The position numbers were made by a program, and so were the translations under genes. From assembly GCF_002158995.1 (NCBI RefSeq), contig NZ_LOHF01000005.1:149868-213867 (forward strand): 64,000 nt of DNA, written 5' to 3'. Under the pieces are notes generated by a model. The model worked only from the letters and a program-made list of their open reading frames with translations. It made no database searches and was not told the origin of the DNA. This document shows positions 1 to 7,729 of the stretch, piece after piece (the first letter of the stretch is position 1; each line of letters begins with the position of its first letter). This stretch comes from Pseudomonas caspiana. GTDB taxonomy: Bacteria; Pseudomonadota; Gammaproteobacteria; Pseudomonadales; Pseudomonadaceae.

Positions 1-30
1 TGCCTCGCGGTGCTCGTGAGCTTCTACAGG
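1..30. repeat. REP arm, cut by window start
   Basis: The first bases match the right arm (tgcctcgcggtgctcgtgag...ctacagg) of the REPIN family seen complete at 3890-3980 and 54222-54314. The left arm lies outside the window. Confidence 0.7.
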
Positions 31-72
31 GCGAACTTCAATTCATGTCGGGGCAGGAAGGAGAGTGCATTG

Positions 73-681
73 CTAGTCGTTCCACCCGCAATAACACCCC
101 ACCGCCATGCTGTGCGTCGCATCCACTGTTCGCCCTGCGGTCAGCTCTTGCAAAATGGGTTCGATAAAACTGTTGCTCGAGTTACACGTCAGGCCTTCGC
201 TGTAGGGGCCGAAGTACGCCAGCTTGCCGTCTCGATCCCAGATGGCCACGGCGGGGCTTGCGCTGACGCGTTCTGCGCCCGGCAAGTAAGCGATGGGTTT
301 GATTGCGCTCAGCGTGGAGGGCAACCGGCCGTGGCTGCCGGGCTTTTGCACCGCGTAGAAATCCACGCCACCTTGCGCAGCAAAATGCTCGATCAGCTCC
401 GCAAGGTGTTGCTGGTTTCCAACGTTGCAGGGGCACGCCGGATCCCAGAAATGTACCAATCGAACACGCCCCGTTCCGGCCAGTTCATCCGGCAGGCGAA
501 GCGAATCGCCCGCGAAAAACGCCACCTGGTCGCTGAATGGCCGCAAGTAGCGGCCTTGAAACCAGTCGTAACCGACCCACAAAAGCCCTGCGCAGAGAAT
601 CGCGATCAGACCTGCGACGAGCGTGTTGCGGCGTGAGGATTTCATTTCAGGCGCATCTGTTTGAGGGGGCCGGGTTGCCAT
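73..681 (-). CDS. Membrane-anchored thioredoxin-fold protein (DUF6436-like)
   Basis: A 202-residue protein. I chose the ATG at 681 (MATRPPQ) over an upstream start at 711 that would overlap the divergent hydrolase. Residues 20-38 form one hydrophobic N-terminal segment, so the rest is probably periplasmic. The motif HFWDPACPCN (Cys83, Cys85) sits where thioredoxins and TlpA-like reductases carry CxxC, and the strand-like LVHFW before it fits a thioredoxin fold. A second CxC pair, CYC (Cys196, Cys198), lies six residues from the C-terminus. The role is unknown; a thiol-disulfide or metal-related function is inference. It is divergent from the alpha/beta hydrolase. Confidence 0.75.
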   Translation of the reverse strand: MATRPPQTDAPEMKSSRRNTLVAGLIAILCAGLLWVGYDWFQGRYLRPFSDQVAFFAGDSLRLPDELAGTGRVRLVHFWDPACPCNVGNQQHLAELIEHFAAQGGVDFYAVQKPGSHGRLPSTLSAIKPIAYLPGAERVSASPAVAIWDRDGKLAYFGPYSEGLTCNSSNSFIEPILQELTAGRTVDATHSMAVGCYCGWND

Positions 682-736
682 GTTCAGGGATACAGCTGAA
701 TATCGCAGCACAGTCTATCGTCCCGCCGGAAACCTC

Positions 737-1693
737 ATGTCTGCCACGTTCGACCCCGAAGCATTGCGCAACAGCCTGCAACCGCTGAGCGCTGCCCAGC
801 CGCTGTCTGCCGAGGGATTGGCTTACCAGCGTTTTTACGTGCTGGACAGGTTGGGGCTGGAGCGGCCATTGCGCACCTGGCTGGGGAGGATGGATGCGGG
901 AGGCTACGACATTGTCGGGCAGGTCTGGATTCCGGATCAGCCAGTGGCCACGTTGTTTTTGATACATGGATTTTATGACCACATGGGTCTGTTCCGGCAT
1001 TTGATCGAATGGGCGCTGAGCATGAACTTTGCGGTCATTTCCTGCGATTTGCCCGGACATGGTTTGTCCAGTGGTCCGCGGGCCAGCATCAACGATTTTG
1101 CCGAGTATCAAGTGGTGCTGCAGCGCCTGTTCGAGGAAGCGAGCGCGCTGCAACTGCCTGCACCTTGGCACCTTTGTGGGCAAAGCACTGGTGGTGCAAT
1201 TCTGATCGACCATCTGCTCAATCATGGTATTGAAAGCCCCGCTCAAGGTCAGGTAATCCTGCTGGCGCCGTTGGTCAGGCCTCGTGCCTGGGGTTGGTCC
1301 AGGCTCAGCTATTACCTGCTCAATCCCTTCGTTACAGGTATCGCCCGGCGTTTCAGCGAAAACAGCAATGCGCCGGCGTTTTTGCCGTTCCTGCTCGCTG
1401 ACCCCCTGCAGCCGCAGCGTCTGCCCACTGCATGGGTCGGGGCGCTGGTGCGTTGGATCAAGCGTGTCGAAGCAGCGCCCGTCAGTCTGCGCAGTCCGAT
1501 CATTATCCAGGGCGAAGCCGATATGACCGTTGACTGGAGTCATAACCTGGGGGTGCTCAGCGAGAAATTCAGTCAACCCCGGATACTCATGCTCAGCGAC
1601 GCGCGGCACCATCTGGCTAATGAAATACCGGAGTTCAGGGCGCAGTACCTGGCCTTTATAGAACAGAAAATACGTTTGGCGCAGGCGAGCTAA
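737..1693 (+). CDS. Alpha/beta hydrolase, lysophospholipase-like
   Basis: A 318-residue protein with no signal peptide. The start at 737 (MSATFDPEAL) removes a 19-residue extension that would run into the divergent gene. It has an oxyanion-type HGF (residues 77-79), the DLPGHGLSSG loop (104-113) typical of PldB/monoglyceride-lipase-like hydrolases, a nucleophile elbow GQSTG with Ser150, a candidate acid at Asp262 or Asp266 in the GEADMTVD stretch, and a catalytic His at 291/292 (DARHH). The substrate is probably a lysolipid or other ester, which is inference from family. It ends 10 bp before the convergent DUF2059 gene. Confidence 0.85.
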   Translation: MSATFDPEALRNSLQPLSAAQPLSAEGLAYQRFYVLDRLGLERPLRTWLGRMDAGGYDIVGQVWIPDQPVATLFLIHGFYDHMGLFRHLIEWALSMNFAVISCDLPGHGLSSGPRASINDFAEYQVVLQRLFEEASALQLPAPWHLCGQSTGGAILIDHLLNHGIESPAQGQVILLAPLVRPRAWGWSRLSYYLLNPFVTGIARRFSENSNAPAFLPFLLADPLQPQRLPTAWVGALVRWIKRVEAAPVSLRSPIIIQGEADMTVDWSHNLGVLSEKFSQPRILMLSDARHHLANEIPEFRAQYLAFIEQKIRLAQAS

Positions 1694-1702
1694 ATAGCCG
1701 GG

Positions 1703-2461
1703 TTACTGCGCAGGGGCGAGGCTTGAAGAACTTTGCCCAACCGCTAGCCCCGCACGAATCGCGGCCAGTGCGGCTTGATAGTAGGCCTTGCCTTCGGCAG
1801 ATTCGGCGAATGTCGAGAACTCTTCCAGTTCCGGATCGGAAAGGTCGCGATAGACATAAAGCAGAGTGTTGTTCATGTCGGCAGCGATTTGCGCCATCAG
1901 GCGTTCACGTTGCCCGTCGAGCATACCTTGAGCCTGACCGCCGCCCAGTAATCCTGGAATCATCTGACTCAAACTGTCGGCGGCAACGCCGGCAATCGCC
2001 AGGCTGACTTCAGCACCGGCTTCTTTGGCAGGCAGCGCTTGAGCCAAATGGCCGATCAACAGTTGGCGAGTGGCGTCAGCCTGAATCTGTGGCAAGCCTT
2101 TGGCATTCTTGGCCAACTGATCAGGCCGGGTAGCGGTCAGTTCGGCGTTGACGATCTTGCGTCCGAGCGGTGACTGGAAGAATTGCAGCGCAGGGTTCGG
2201 GTTGCGCAGACTTTCGCGCAGGCGCTGTTCGGCGCGTTGATCCATGGCTTGTGGGGCGAAACGCTGATTGCTGTTGTTGACCAGCGCTTGAAACACCGCA
2301 GGTGGCAGGCTGTTGCGATAGCGTTGTTGCGCGGCTTTAAGAGCGTCATTGAAATGCGCACGCTGTTCTGGCCAGCCGGCGACCTTGTACAACTGGTCAT
2401 AGCTGTCTGCCCAGGCGGGCATCGTGCAGCACATCAACAACACAACAAACAAACGGCGCAT
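1703..2461 (-). CDS. Secreted DUF2059-domain protein
   Basis: A 252-residue protein. The start at 2461 gives a clean signal peptide (MRRLFVVLLMCCTMPAWADS, cleavage after AWA). An upstream in-frame extension to 2869 would cross the divergent oxygenase promoter and is rejected. The mature part is mostly helical, and its C-terminus (LSDPELEEFSTFAESAEGKAYYQA) is the conserved block of DUF2059. These proteins are periplasmic and of unknown function. It is convergent with the hydrolase and divergent from the 2OG-Fe(II) oxygenase. Confidence 0.85.
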   Translation of the reverse strand: MRRLFVVLLMCCTMPAWADSYDQLYKVAGWPEQRAHFNDALKAAQQRYRNSLPPAVFQALVNNSNQRFAPQAMDQRAEQRLRESLRNPNPALQFFQSPLGRKIVNAELTATRPDQLAKNAKGLPQIQADATRQLLIGHLAQALPAKEAGAEVSLAIAGVAADSLSQMIPGLLGGGQAQGMLDGQRERLMAQIAADMNNTLLYVYRDLSDPELEEFSTFAESAEGKAYYQAALAAIRAGLAVGQSSSSLAPAQ

Positions 2462-2580
2462 AGGGACTCCTGTCGGCAGGCCGCTATTGTCCCGGTGGTT
2501 GCGGGGCTTTGTCGAGTTATGAGTTGGCCGCCCCTGTGAAATTTCGTTCACTATTCTTGGGCGGCTGGATACTATGCGCC

Positions 2581-3204
2581 ATGCAAATCGCCTCTGATCA
2601 TCCGCTGCTGCTTCGAATCGTCGACGACCTCGCTGCCCGCGGCTGGTCGCAGCAGAATATTTTCCTTCCCGAAAGCCTGACGCTTGAGCTGGCCAGCGAG
2701 TGCCGCACGCGCGCCGCCGAAGGTGAGCTGGCGCCCGCCGCTGTCGGTCGCGGGCCATTTCAAGAGATCCGTGAAGGAATTCGTGGTGATCATATCCAGT
2801 GGCTGGAGCCCGGGCAGTCTGAACCTTGTGATCGTTATCTGGGGTTGATGGACAGCTTGCGCCAGGCATTGAATCGCGGTTTGTTCCTTGGCCTGGAAGA
2901 TTTCGAAAGCCATTTCGCGATGTATCCGCCGGGTGCTTTCTACCTCAAGCATGTGGATCGTTTTCGCGACGATGACCGGCGCATGGTCTCAGCGGTGGTT
3001 TATCTGAACAATGCCTGGCTGCCGGAGCATGGCGGCCAACTGCGAATGTTCCTTGATGACGACGTGGAATATGACGTGCAGCCAACCGGTGGCTGCCTGG
3101 TCGTGTTCATGTCTGGTGATATCCCTCATGAGGTCATGCCTGCCAGCCGTGATCGACTTTCCCTGACGGGTTGGTTTCGTCGGCGTGGGGATGGGGTGTT
3201 TTAA
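2581..3204 (+). CDS. 2OG-Fe(II) oxygenase family protein
   Basis: A 207-residue cytosolic protein starting at MQIASDHPLL; an in-frame extension to 2509 lacks a ribosome site and is rejected. The prolyl-4-hydroxylase-type facial triad is visible: His124 and Asp126 in YLKHVDRF, the distal His183 in DIPHEV, and Arg192 in RDRLSLTGWF for 2-oxoglutarate. The YLN and GGQLRMF segments match P4H-domain strands. It probably hydroxylates a protein side chain, but the substrate cannot be read from the sequence. A REPIN follows. Confidence 0.88.
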   Translation: MQIASDHPLLLRIVDDLAARGWSQQNIFLPESLTLELASECRTRAAEGELAPAAVGRGPFQEIREGIRGDHIQWLEPGQSEPCDRYLGLMDSLRQALNRGLFLGLEDFESHFAMYPPGAFYLKHVDRFRDDDRRMVSAVVYLNNAWLPEHGGQLRMFLDDDVEYDVQPTGGCLVVFMSGDIPHEVMPASRDRLSLTGWFRRRGDGVF

Positions 3205-3235
3205 GTGTCTCTTTGTCGCGCAGCAAACGCTTGAC

Positions 3236-3308
3236 CTGTAGGAGCTGCCGAAGGCTGCGATAGCGGTCTGTCCGGATTAATGCTTCGCAGCCTTCGGCAG
3301 CTCCTGCA
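3236..3308. repeat. REPIN (GCCGAAGGCTGCGA family)
   Basis: Inverted pair of arms, ctgtaggagctgccgaagg and its complement, around a short loop. Same family as 30095-30169. Confidence 0.85.
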
Positions 3309-3437
3309 AAAGCGAGGTCTGCATGAAATCTTTGTCATAAAGCTCCCTTCTCCAAACCAGTAACTCACCACCACGCTATGGTAATAGGCATGCCATTCAA
3401 AGGCTGATCGCTGGTGCCTATAAAAACTGGAGAACTC

Positions 3438-3875
3438 ATGAAAACCCTTTTTGCAAAAACTGCTTTCGTCGGCCTGCTGCTCGGGGTCTCGCTGATGGCC
3501 AGTGCTGCCGATGTTCCGCGCACGCCGTCACCTGCCGGGGCCGAGGCTTACATCATTTCGCCTAAAGACGGTGCGACGGTGCCTGGCACCTTCAAGGTCC
3601 AGTTTGGCCTCAAAGGCATGGGCGTCGCGCCTGCCGGGGTAGACATCCCCGAGACCGGCCATCACCACCTGTTGATCGATGTCAAAGACCAGCCGGACCT
3701 GAACGCGCCGCTGCCAATGACCGACAACATTCGTCATTTTGGTAAAGGTCAGACCGAAACCGAAGTCACCTTGCCGCCCGGCCCGCACACCTTGCAGTTG
3801 CTGGTCGGCGACAAGAGCCACATCCCGCTGAATCCTTCGGTCGAATCGAAGGTGATCAGGGTGAATGTGCGCTGA
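3438..3875 (+). CDS. Periplasmic DUF4399-domain protein
   Basis: A 145-residue protein. The start at 3438 is preceded by ggaga at good spacing and gives a signal peptide (MKTLFAKTAFVGLLLGVSLM, cleavage after ASA). The mature domain carries PKDGATVPGTFKVQFGLKGM, then a HHHLLID strand, then LPPGPHTLQLLVGDKSH, the repeating pattern of DUF4399, an Ig-like or rod-like fold. The triple His could bind metal, which is inference. A REPIN follows within 15 bp. Confidence 0.88.
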   Translation: MKTLFAKTAFVGLLLGVSLMASAADVPRTPSPAGAEAYIISPKDGATVPGTFKVQFGLKGMGVAPAGVDIPETGHHHLLIDVKDQPDLNAPLPMTDNIRHFGKGQTETEVTLPPGPHTLQLLVGDKSHIPLNPSVESKVIRVNVR

Positions 3876-3889
3876 GGTTACCGATAATC

Positions 3890-3980
3890 CTGTAGGAGCT
3901 CACGAGCACCGCGAGGCAGCGATAGCGGTGTGTCAGGGATACCACCATCGCTGCCTCGCGGTGCTCGTGAGCTCCTACAG
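3890..3980. repeat. REPIN (CTCACGAGCACCGCGAGG family)
   Basis: Arms tgtaggagctcacgagcacc and its exact complement enclose agcgatagcgg...ccatcgct. The element lies between the DUF4399 gene and the serA terminator. Confidence 0.88.
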
Positions 3981-3998
3981 ATATAGGGCAACACCCAC

Positions 3999-4029
3999 AA
4001 AAAAGGAGACCCGAAGGTCTCCTTTTTTG
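3999..4029. terminator. Bidirectional rho-independent terminator (serA / DUF4399)
   Basis: An A-run, then the stem ggagacc-cgaa-ggtctcc, then a T-run (aaaaaaggagacccgaaggt to cttttttg). The flanking A and T runs allow termination in both directions, serving leftward serA and the rightward gene. Confidence 0.9.
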
Positions 4030-4044
4030 TTGCCCCGGAACCGC

Positions 4045-5274
4045 TTAGAACAACACGCGGCTACGGATCGTGCCTTTGATGTGTTGCAGCTTTTCCTGAG
4101 CCAGATCGGAATACTCGGCATCGACGTCGATGACCACGTAGCCGACTTTCTCGTTGGTCTGCAAAAACTGACCGGAAATGTTGATACCGTTTTCGGCGAA
4201 GACCTTGTTGATCTCCATCAGCACGCCCGGGATGTTCTCGTGGATGTGCAGCAGGCGGTGCTTGCCAGGGTGAGCAGGCAGGGCCACTTCAGGGAAGTTG
4301 ACCGAAGACACCGACGTACCGTTGTCGCTGTACTTGACCAGCTTCTCAGCCACTTCCAGACCGATGTTGGCTTGCGCTTCGGCGGTCGAACCACCGATGT
4401 GCGGGGTCAGGATCACGTTATCCAGGCCACGCAGCGGGCTTTCGAAGATGTCGTCGTTGGAGCGAGGCTCAACCGGGAACACATCGATAGCGGCGCCGAT
4501 CAGGTGCTTGTCCTTGATGGCGTTTGCCAGAGCATCGAGGTCCACGACCGTGCCGCGAGCGGCGTTGATCAGAATGGCGCCCTTTTTCATGGCGCGGATT
4601 TCTTTCTCGCCAATCATCATTTGGGTGGACGGCAATTCAGGCACGTGCAGAGACACGATGTCGGCCATGCCCAGCAGTTCGGTCAGGCTTGGTACTTGAG
4701 TTGCATTGCCCAATGGCAGCTTGGTCAGCGGGTCGAAGAAAAACACCTGCATCCCAAGGCTTTCGGCCAGCACAGACAGCTGAGTACCGATCGAGCCGTA
4801 GCCCACGATGCCCAGTTTCTTGCCGCGGATTTCGAAGGAGTTGGCTGCGCTTTTGATCCAGCCACCACGGTGGCAGGATGCGTTCTTCTCCGGGATGCCG
4901 CGCAACAGCAGGATAGCTTCGGCCAATACCAGTTCGGCAACGGAGCGAGTATTGGAGTACGGTGCGTTGAACACCGCGATGCCGCGCTCGCGAGCTGCGC
5001 TCAGATCAACCTGGTTGGTACCGATGCAGAAGCAGCCGACCGCGACCAGTTTCTTCGCGTGATCGAACATCTCTTCAGTCAGCTGGGTGCGGGAACGGAT
5101 GCCGATGAAGTGAGCGTCAGCGATCTTTTCTTTCAGTTCGGCTTCCGGCAGAGACTTGGTGTGGTACTCGATGCTGGTATAGCCGGCTGCCTTGAGGACA
5201 TCCACAGCGGATTGATGGACGCCTTCGAGAAGAAGGAACTTGATCTTGCTCTTGTCGAGGGAAGTCTTGCTCAT
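4045..5274 (-). CDS. serA: D-3-phosphoglycerate dehydrogenase
   Basis: A 409-residue enzyme that oxidises 3-phosphoglycerate to 3-phosphohydroxypyruvate with NAD, the first step of serine synthesis. Visible features are the NAD-binding loop GYGSIG (158-163), Arg240 in NAARGTVVD, the acid around Glu269, His292 in TPHIGGST, and a C-terminal ACT domain (about 338-409) that normally binds serine for feedback inhibition. Length matches the E. coli type. Enzymes of this type can also reduce 2-oxoglutarate to D-2-hydroxyglutarate, which fits the divergent D-2-hydroxyglutarate dehydrogenase gene next door. Confidence 0.97.
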   Translation of the reverse strand: MSKTSLDKSKIKFLLLEGVHQSAVDVLKAAGYTSIEYHTKSLPEAELKEKIADAHFIGIRSRTQLTEEMFDHAKKLVAVGCFCIGTNQVDLSAARERGIAVFNAPYSNTRSVAELVLAEAILLLRGIPEKNASCHRGGWIKSAANSFEIRGKKLGIVGYGSIGTQLSVLAESLGMQVFFFDPLTKLPLGNATQVPSLTELLGMADIVSLHVPELPSTQMMIGEKEIRAMKKGAILINAARGTVVDLDALANAIKDKHLIGAAIDVFPVEPRSNDDIFESPLRGLDNVILTPHIGGSTAEAQANIGLEVAEKLVKYSDNGTSVSSVNFPEVALPAHPGKHRLLHIHENIPGVLMEINKVFAENGINISGQFLQTNEKVGYVVIDVDAEYSDLAQEKLQHIKGTIRSRVLF

Positions 5275-5347
5275 CTGCTTTAACCTGTGTCCCGGAGAAA
5301 TTTGGCAGTAAGTGAAGCGGTCGCGAATCGGGCCATCAGCTCGATTG

Positions 5348-5379
5348 GCGGGGGGCGTATGCTAGCATATGCACCCCGC
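5348..5379. promoter_or_regulatory. 32-bp dyad in the serA / D-2-hydroxyglutarate dehydrogenase divergent promoter region
   Basis: A nearly perfect inverted repeat centred on TATGCTAGCATA (5358-5369), extended by gcggggg-c on the left and g-caccccgc on the right, with only two non-pairing positions. It lies between two divergent genes and has no loop or T-run, so it looks like a DNA operator rather than a terminator. The regulator is unknown. Confidence 0.5.
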
Positions 5380-5443
5380 GAAACCCCATTCCTGGACGTG
5401 AAGCGTTCTCAGGATGACCATGAATTGTTCGAGAGTTCCGTCG

Positions 5444-6838
5444 ATGATCCATTCTGCACTGGTAGATGAACTGAAGACCCTGGTTGAGCCTGGAAAAGTG
5501 CTCACCGATGCCGCATCCCTTGAGGCTTACGGCAAGGACTGGACCAAACAATTCACGCCTGCGCCCGTTGCCATTGTCTTTCCCAAGTCCATTGAGCAGG
5601 TTCAGGCCATCGTCCTGTGGGCCAATGAACACAAGGTTGCGCTGGTGCCTTCCGGCGGCAGAACGGGTCTTTCCGCGGCGGCGGTGGCTGCCAATGGCGA
5701 AGTGGTGGTTTCGTTCGATTACATGAATCAGGTGCTGGAACTGAACGTCACCGAGCGCACGGCTCGCGTTCAACCCGGTGTAATCACTAAACAACTGCAG
5801 AACCTCGCGGAAGAAAACGGCCTTTATTATCCGGTGGACTTCGCTTCCTCAGGTTCCAGTCAGATTGGCGGTAACATCGGCACCAATGCCGGCGGGATCA
5901 AGGTTATTCGCTACGGCATGACGCGCAATTGGGTCGCGGGCCTGAAAGTGGTGACTGGCAAGGGCGACATCCTTGAACTGAACAAGGACTTGATCAAGAA
6001 CGCGACCGGTTACGACATGCGTCAGTTGTTCATCGGTGCCGAAGGTACGCTGGGCTTTGTCGTCGAAGCCACCATGCGCCTTGACCGCGCTCCCAAGAAC
6101 CTGACCGCGATGGTGCTGGGCACAGCTGACTTCAACTCGATCATGCCGGTGCTCCACGCCTTCCACGGCAAGCTGGACCTGACGGCGTTCGAGTTCTTTT
6201 CCGACAAGTCGTTTGCCCGTGTCATGGCTCGCGGCGACGTACCTTCGCCGTTCGATACGCCATGCCCGTTCTATGTACTGCTGGAATTCGAAGCCACCAC
6301 TGAAGACCTTGCCAATGAAGCATTGGCGACCTTCGAGCATTGCGTCGAGCAGGGCTGGGTGCTGGATGGCGTGATGAGCCAGAGCGAGCAGCAACTGAAA
6401 AACCTGTGGAAGCTGCGCGAGTACATCTCCGAGACCATTTCCCACTTCACGCCTTATAAGAACGACATCTCCGTGACCGTCTCGAAAGTGCCCGCGTTTC
6501 TGAGTGAAATTGATGCGATCGTCGCCGAGCACTACCCCGACTTTGAAGTGCTCTGGTACGGCCATATCGGTGATGGCAACCTGCACCTGAATATCCTCAA
6601 GCCTGAGGCGCTCGACAAGGAAGAGTTCTTCGTCAAATGCGCCAGAGTGAACAAATGGGTGTTCGAGACCGTGCAGAAGTACAACGGCTCGATTTCTGCC
6701 GAGCACGGCGTGGGCATGACCAAGCGTGATTACCTGACGTATAGCCGTTCGCCCGTCGAAATCGAATACATGAAGGCCATCAAGGCAGCGTTCGATCCGA
6801 ACGGCATCATGAACCCCGGAAAAATCTTCGCTGTTTAA
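5444..6838 (+). CDS. FAD-binding oxidoreductase, probable D-2-hydroxyglutarate dehydrogenase
   Basis: A 464-residue protein of the GlcD/D-lactate dehydrogenase family. Start at 5444 (MIHSALVDELK) follows homologue length; ATG at 5420 with AGGA five bases upstream is a real alternative. The PCMH-type FAD site is visible (VPSGGRTGLSAAAV, then SSGSSQIGGNIGTNAGG, then GAEGTLGFV), as is the C-terminal GHIGDGNLHLNI block and SAEHGVG near the end. Divergent pairing with serA matches the D-2HG-recycling arrangement described in P. stutzeri, where D-2HG made by SerA is oxidised back to 2-oxoglutarate. Substrate is inferred from family and context. Confidence 0.85.
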   Translation: MIHSALVDELKTLVEPGKVLTDAASLEAYGKDWTKQFTPAPVAIVFPKSIEQVQAIVLWANEHKVALVPSGGRTGLSAAAVAANGEVVVSFDYMNQVLELNVTERTARVQPGVITKQLQNLAEENGLYYPVDFASSGSSQIGGNIGTNAGGIKVIRYGMTRNWVAGLKVVTGKGDILELNKDLIKNATGYDMRQLFIGAEGTLGFVVEATMRLDRAPKNLTAMVLGTADFNSIMPVLHAFHGKLDLTAFEFFSDKSFARVMARGDVPSPFDTPCPFYVLLEFEATTEDLANEALATFEHCVEQGWVLDGVMSQSEQQLKNLWKLREYISETISHFTPYKNDISVTVSKVPAFLSEIDAIVAEHYPDFEVLWYGHIGDGNLHLNILKPEALDKEEFFVKCARVNKWVFETVQKYNGSISAEHGVGMTKRDYLTYSRSPVEIEYMKAIKAAFDPNGIMNPGKIFAV

Positions 6839-6888
6839 TGGGCCGTCACTTTATAGTGGCGTGACCACAACGAGACCAAGGAGCCGCC

Positions 6889-7554
6889 ATGAGCTATCAG
6901 CACAAGTATGTCGACGGAACGAGCATCCACTTTCCCATGGGCAAGGCCGTATGCGTGGGTCGTAACTACGCCGAGCACGCCAAGGAGCTGAATAACGCGG
7001 TGCCAACCGAGCCGCTGCTGTTCATCAAGCCCGGCAGCGCCGTTGTTGCGCTGGAGGGTGGTTTCACCATTCCGGCCGATCGTGGCGCGGTGCACTACGA
7101 AGCGGAAATTGTCGTGCTGATCGGCAAGCCGTTGACCAAGAACCCGACCCGTGAAGAAGTACTGGACGCGATCTCCGGCTTTGCTCCGGGGCTGGACTTG
7201 ACCTTGCGTGACGTGCAAACCAAGCTGCGCGACAAGGGTTATCCATGGGAAGAGGCCAAGTCTTTCGACGGTGCAGCGGTCATCGCTCCGTTTGTTCCGG
7301 CTGAAACCTTCTCCGACCTGACCGACATCGGCATTCGTCTGACCATCAATGGCGAAGTCCGCCAGGACGGTAACAGCCGCGACATGCTCAACCCTATCGT
7401 GCCGGTGATTCAACACATGGCTGCCTGCTTCTCGCTGCAGGCCGGTGACGTCATCATGACCGGCACTCCGGCAGGCGTCGGCCCGCTGTTGGCTGGCGAT
7501 GAGTTGGTACTGGAACTGGTAGGGCAGAAGCCCTTCGAAAGCAGCGTTCGCTGA
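6889..7554 (+). CDS. Fumarylacetoacetate hydrolase family protein
   Basis: A 221-residue protein, the usual length of the single-domain FAH (YcgM/FAHD1) family, which hydrolyses or decarboxylates oxo-acids such as acylpyruvates and oxaloacetate. It carries CVGRNYAEHAKE near the N-terminus, the metal-binding HYEAEIVVLIGK (Glu71, Glu73) with a third acid in GLDLTLRD, and TGTPAGVGPL near the C-terminus. It follows the D-2HG dehydrogenase by 50 bp on the same strand and probably shares its transcript, ending at a strong terminator. Confidence 0.9.
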   Translation: MSYQHKYVDGTSIHFPMGKAVCVGRNYAEHAKELNNAVPTEPLLFIKPGSAVVALEGGFTIPADRGAVHYEAEIVVLIGKPLTKNPTREEVLDAISGFAPGLDLTLRDVQTKLRDKGYPWEEAKSFDGAAVIAPFVPAETFSDLTDIGIRLTINGEVRQDGNSRDMLNPIVPVIQHMAACFSLQAGDVIMTGTPAGVGPLLAGDELVLELVGQKPFESSVR

Positions 7555-7570
7555 TCCCCTGAAGTCGCCC

Positions 7571-7614
7571 AAAGCCGTCTGCGACCAGCGTCGCAGGCGG
7601 CTTTCGCGTTTTTT
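7571..7614 (+). terminator. Rho-independent terminator after FAH gene
   Basis: A 15-bp stem (aaagccgtctgcgac with gtcgcaggcggcttt) around loop cagc, followed by cgcgttttttg, 16 bp after the FAH stop codon. Confidence 0.9.
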
Positions 7615-7729
7615 GCAGCCTTAAATAGAACAATTGGCGTTTTTTTCACAATTGATCTGGATAATCCGGCCTCCAGTTCCCCTGTTGGGGCACTATGCCA
7701 TCGGATGTTATCCATACTTGGGAATGCTC

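Noticed and set aside
3865..5283. 472-residue open frame opposite serA
   Set aside because: Starts inside a REPIN and runs antisense to SerA; no recognisable protein features.
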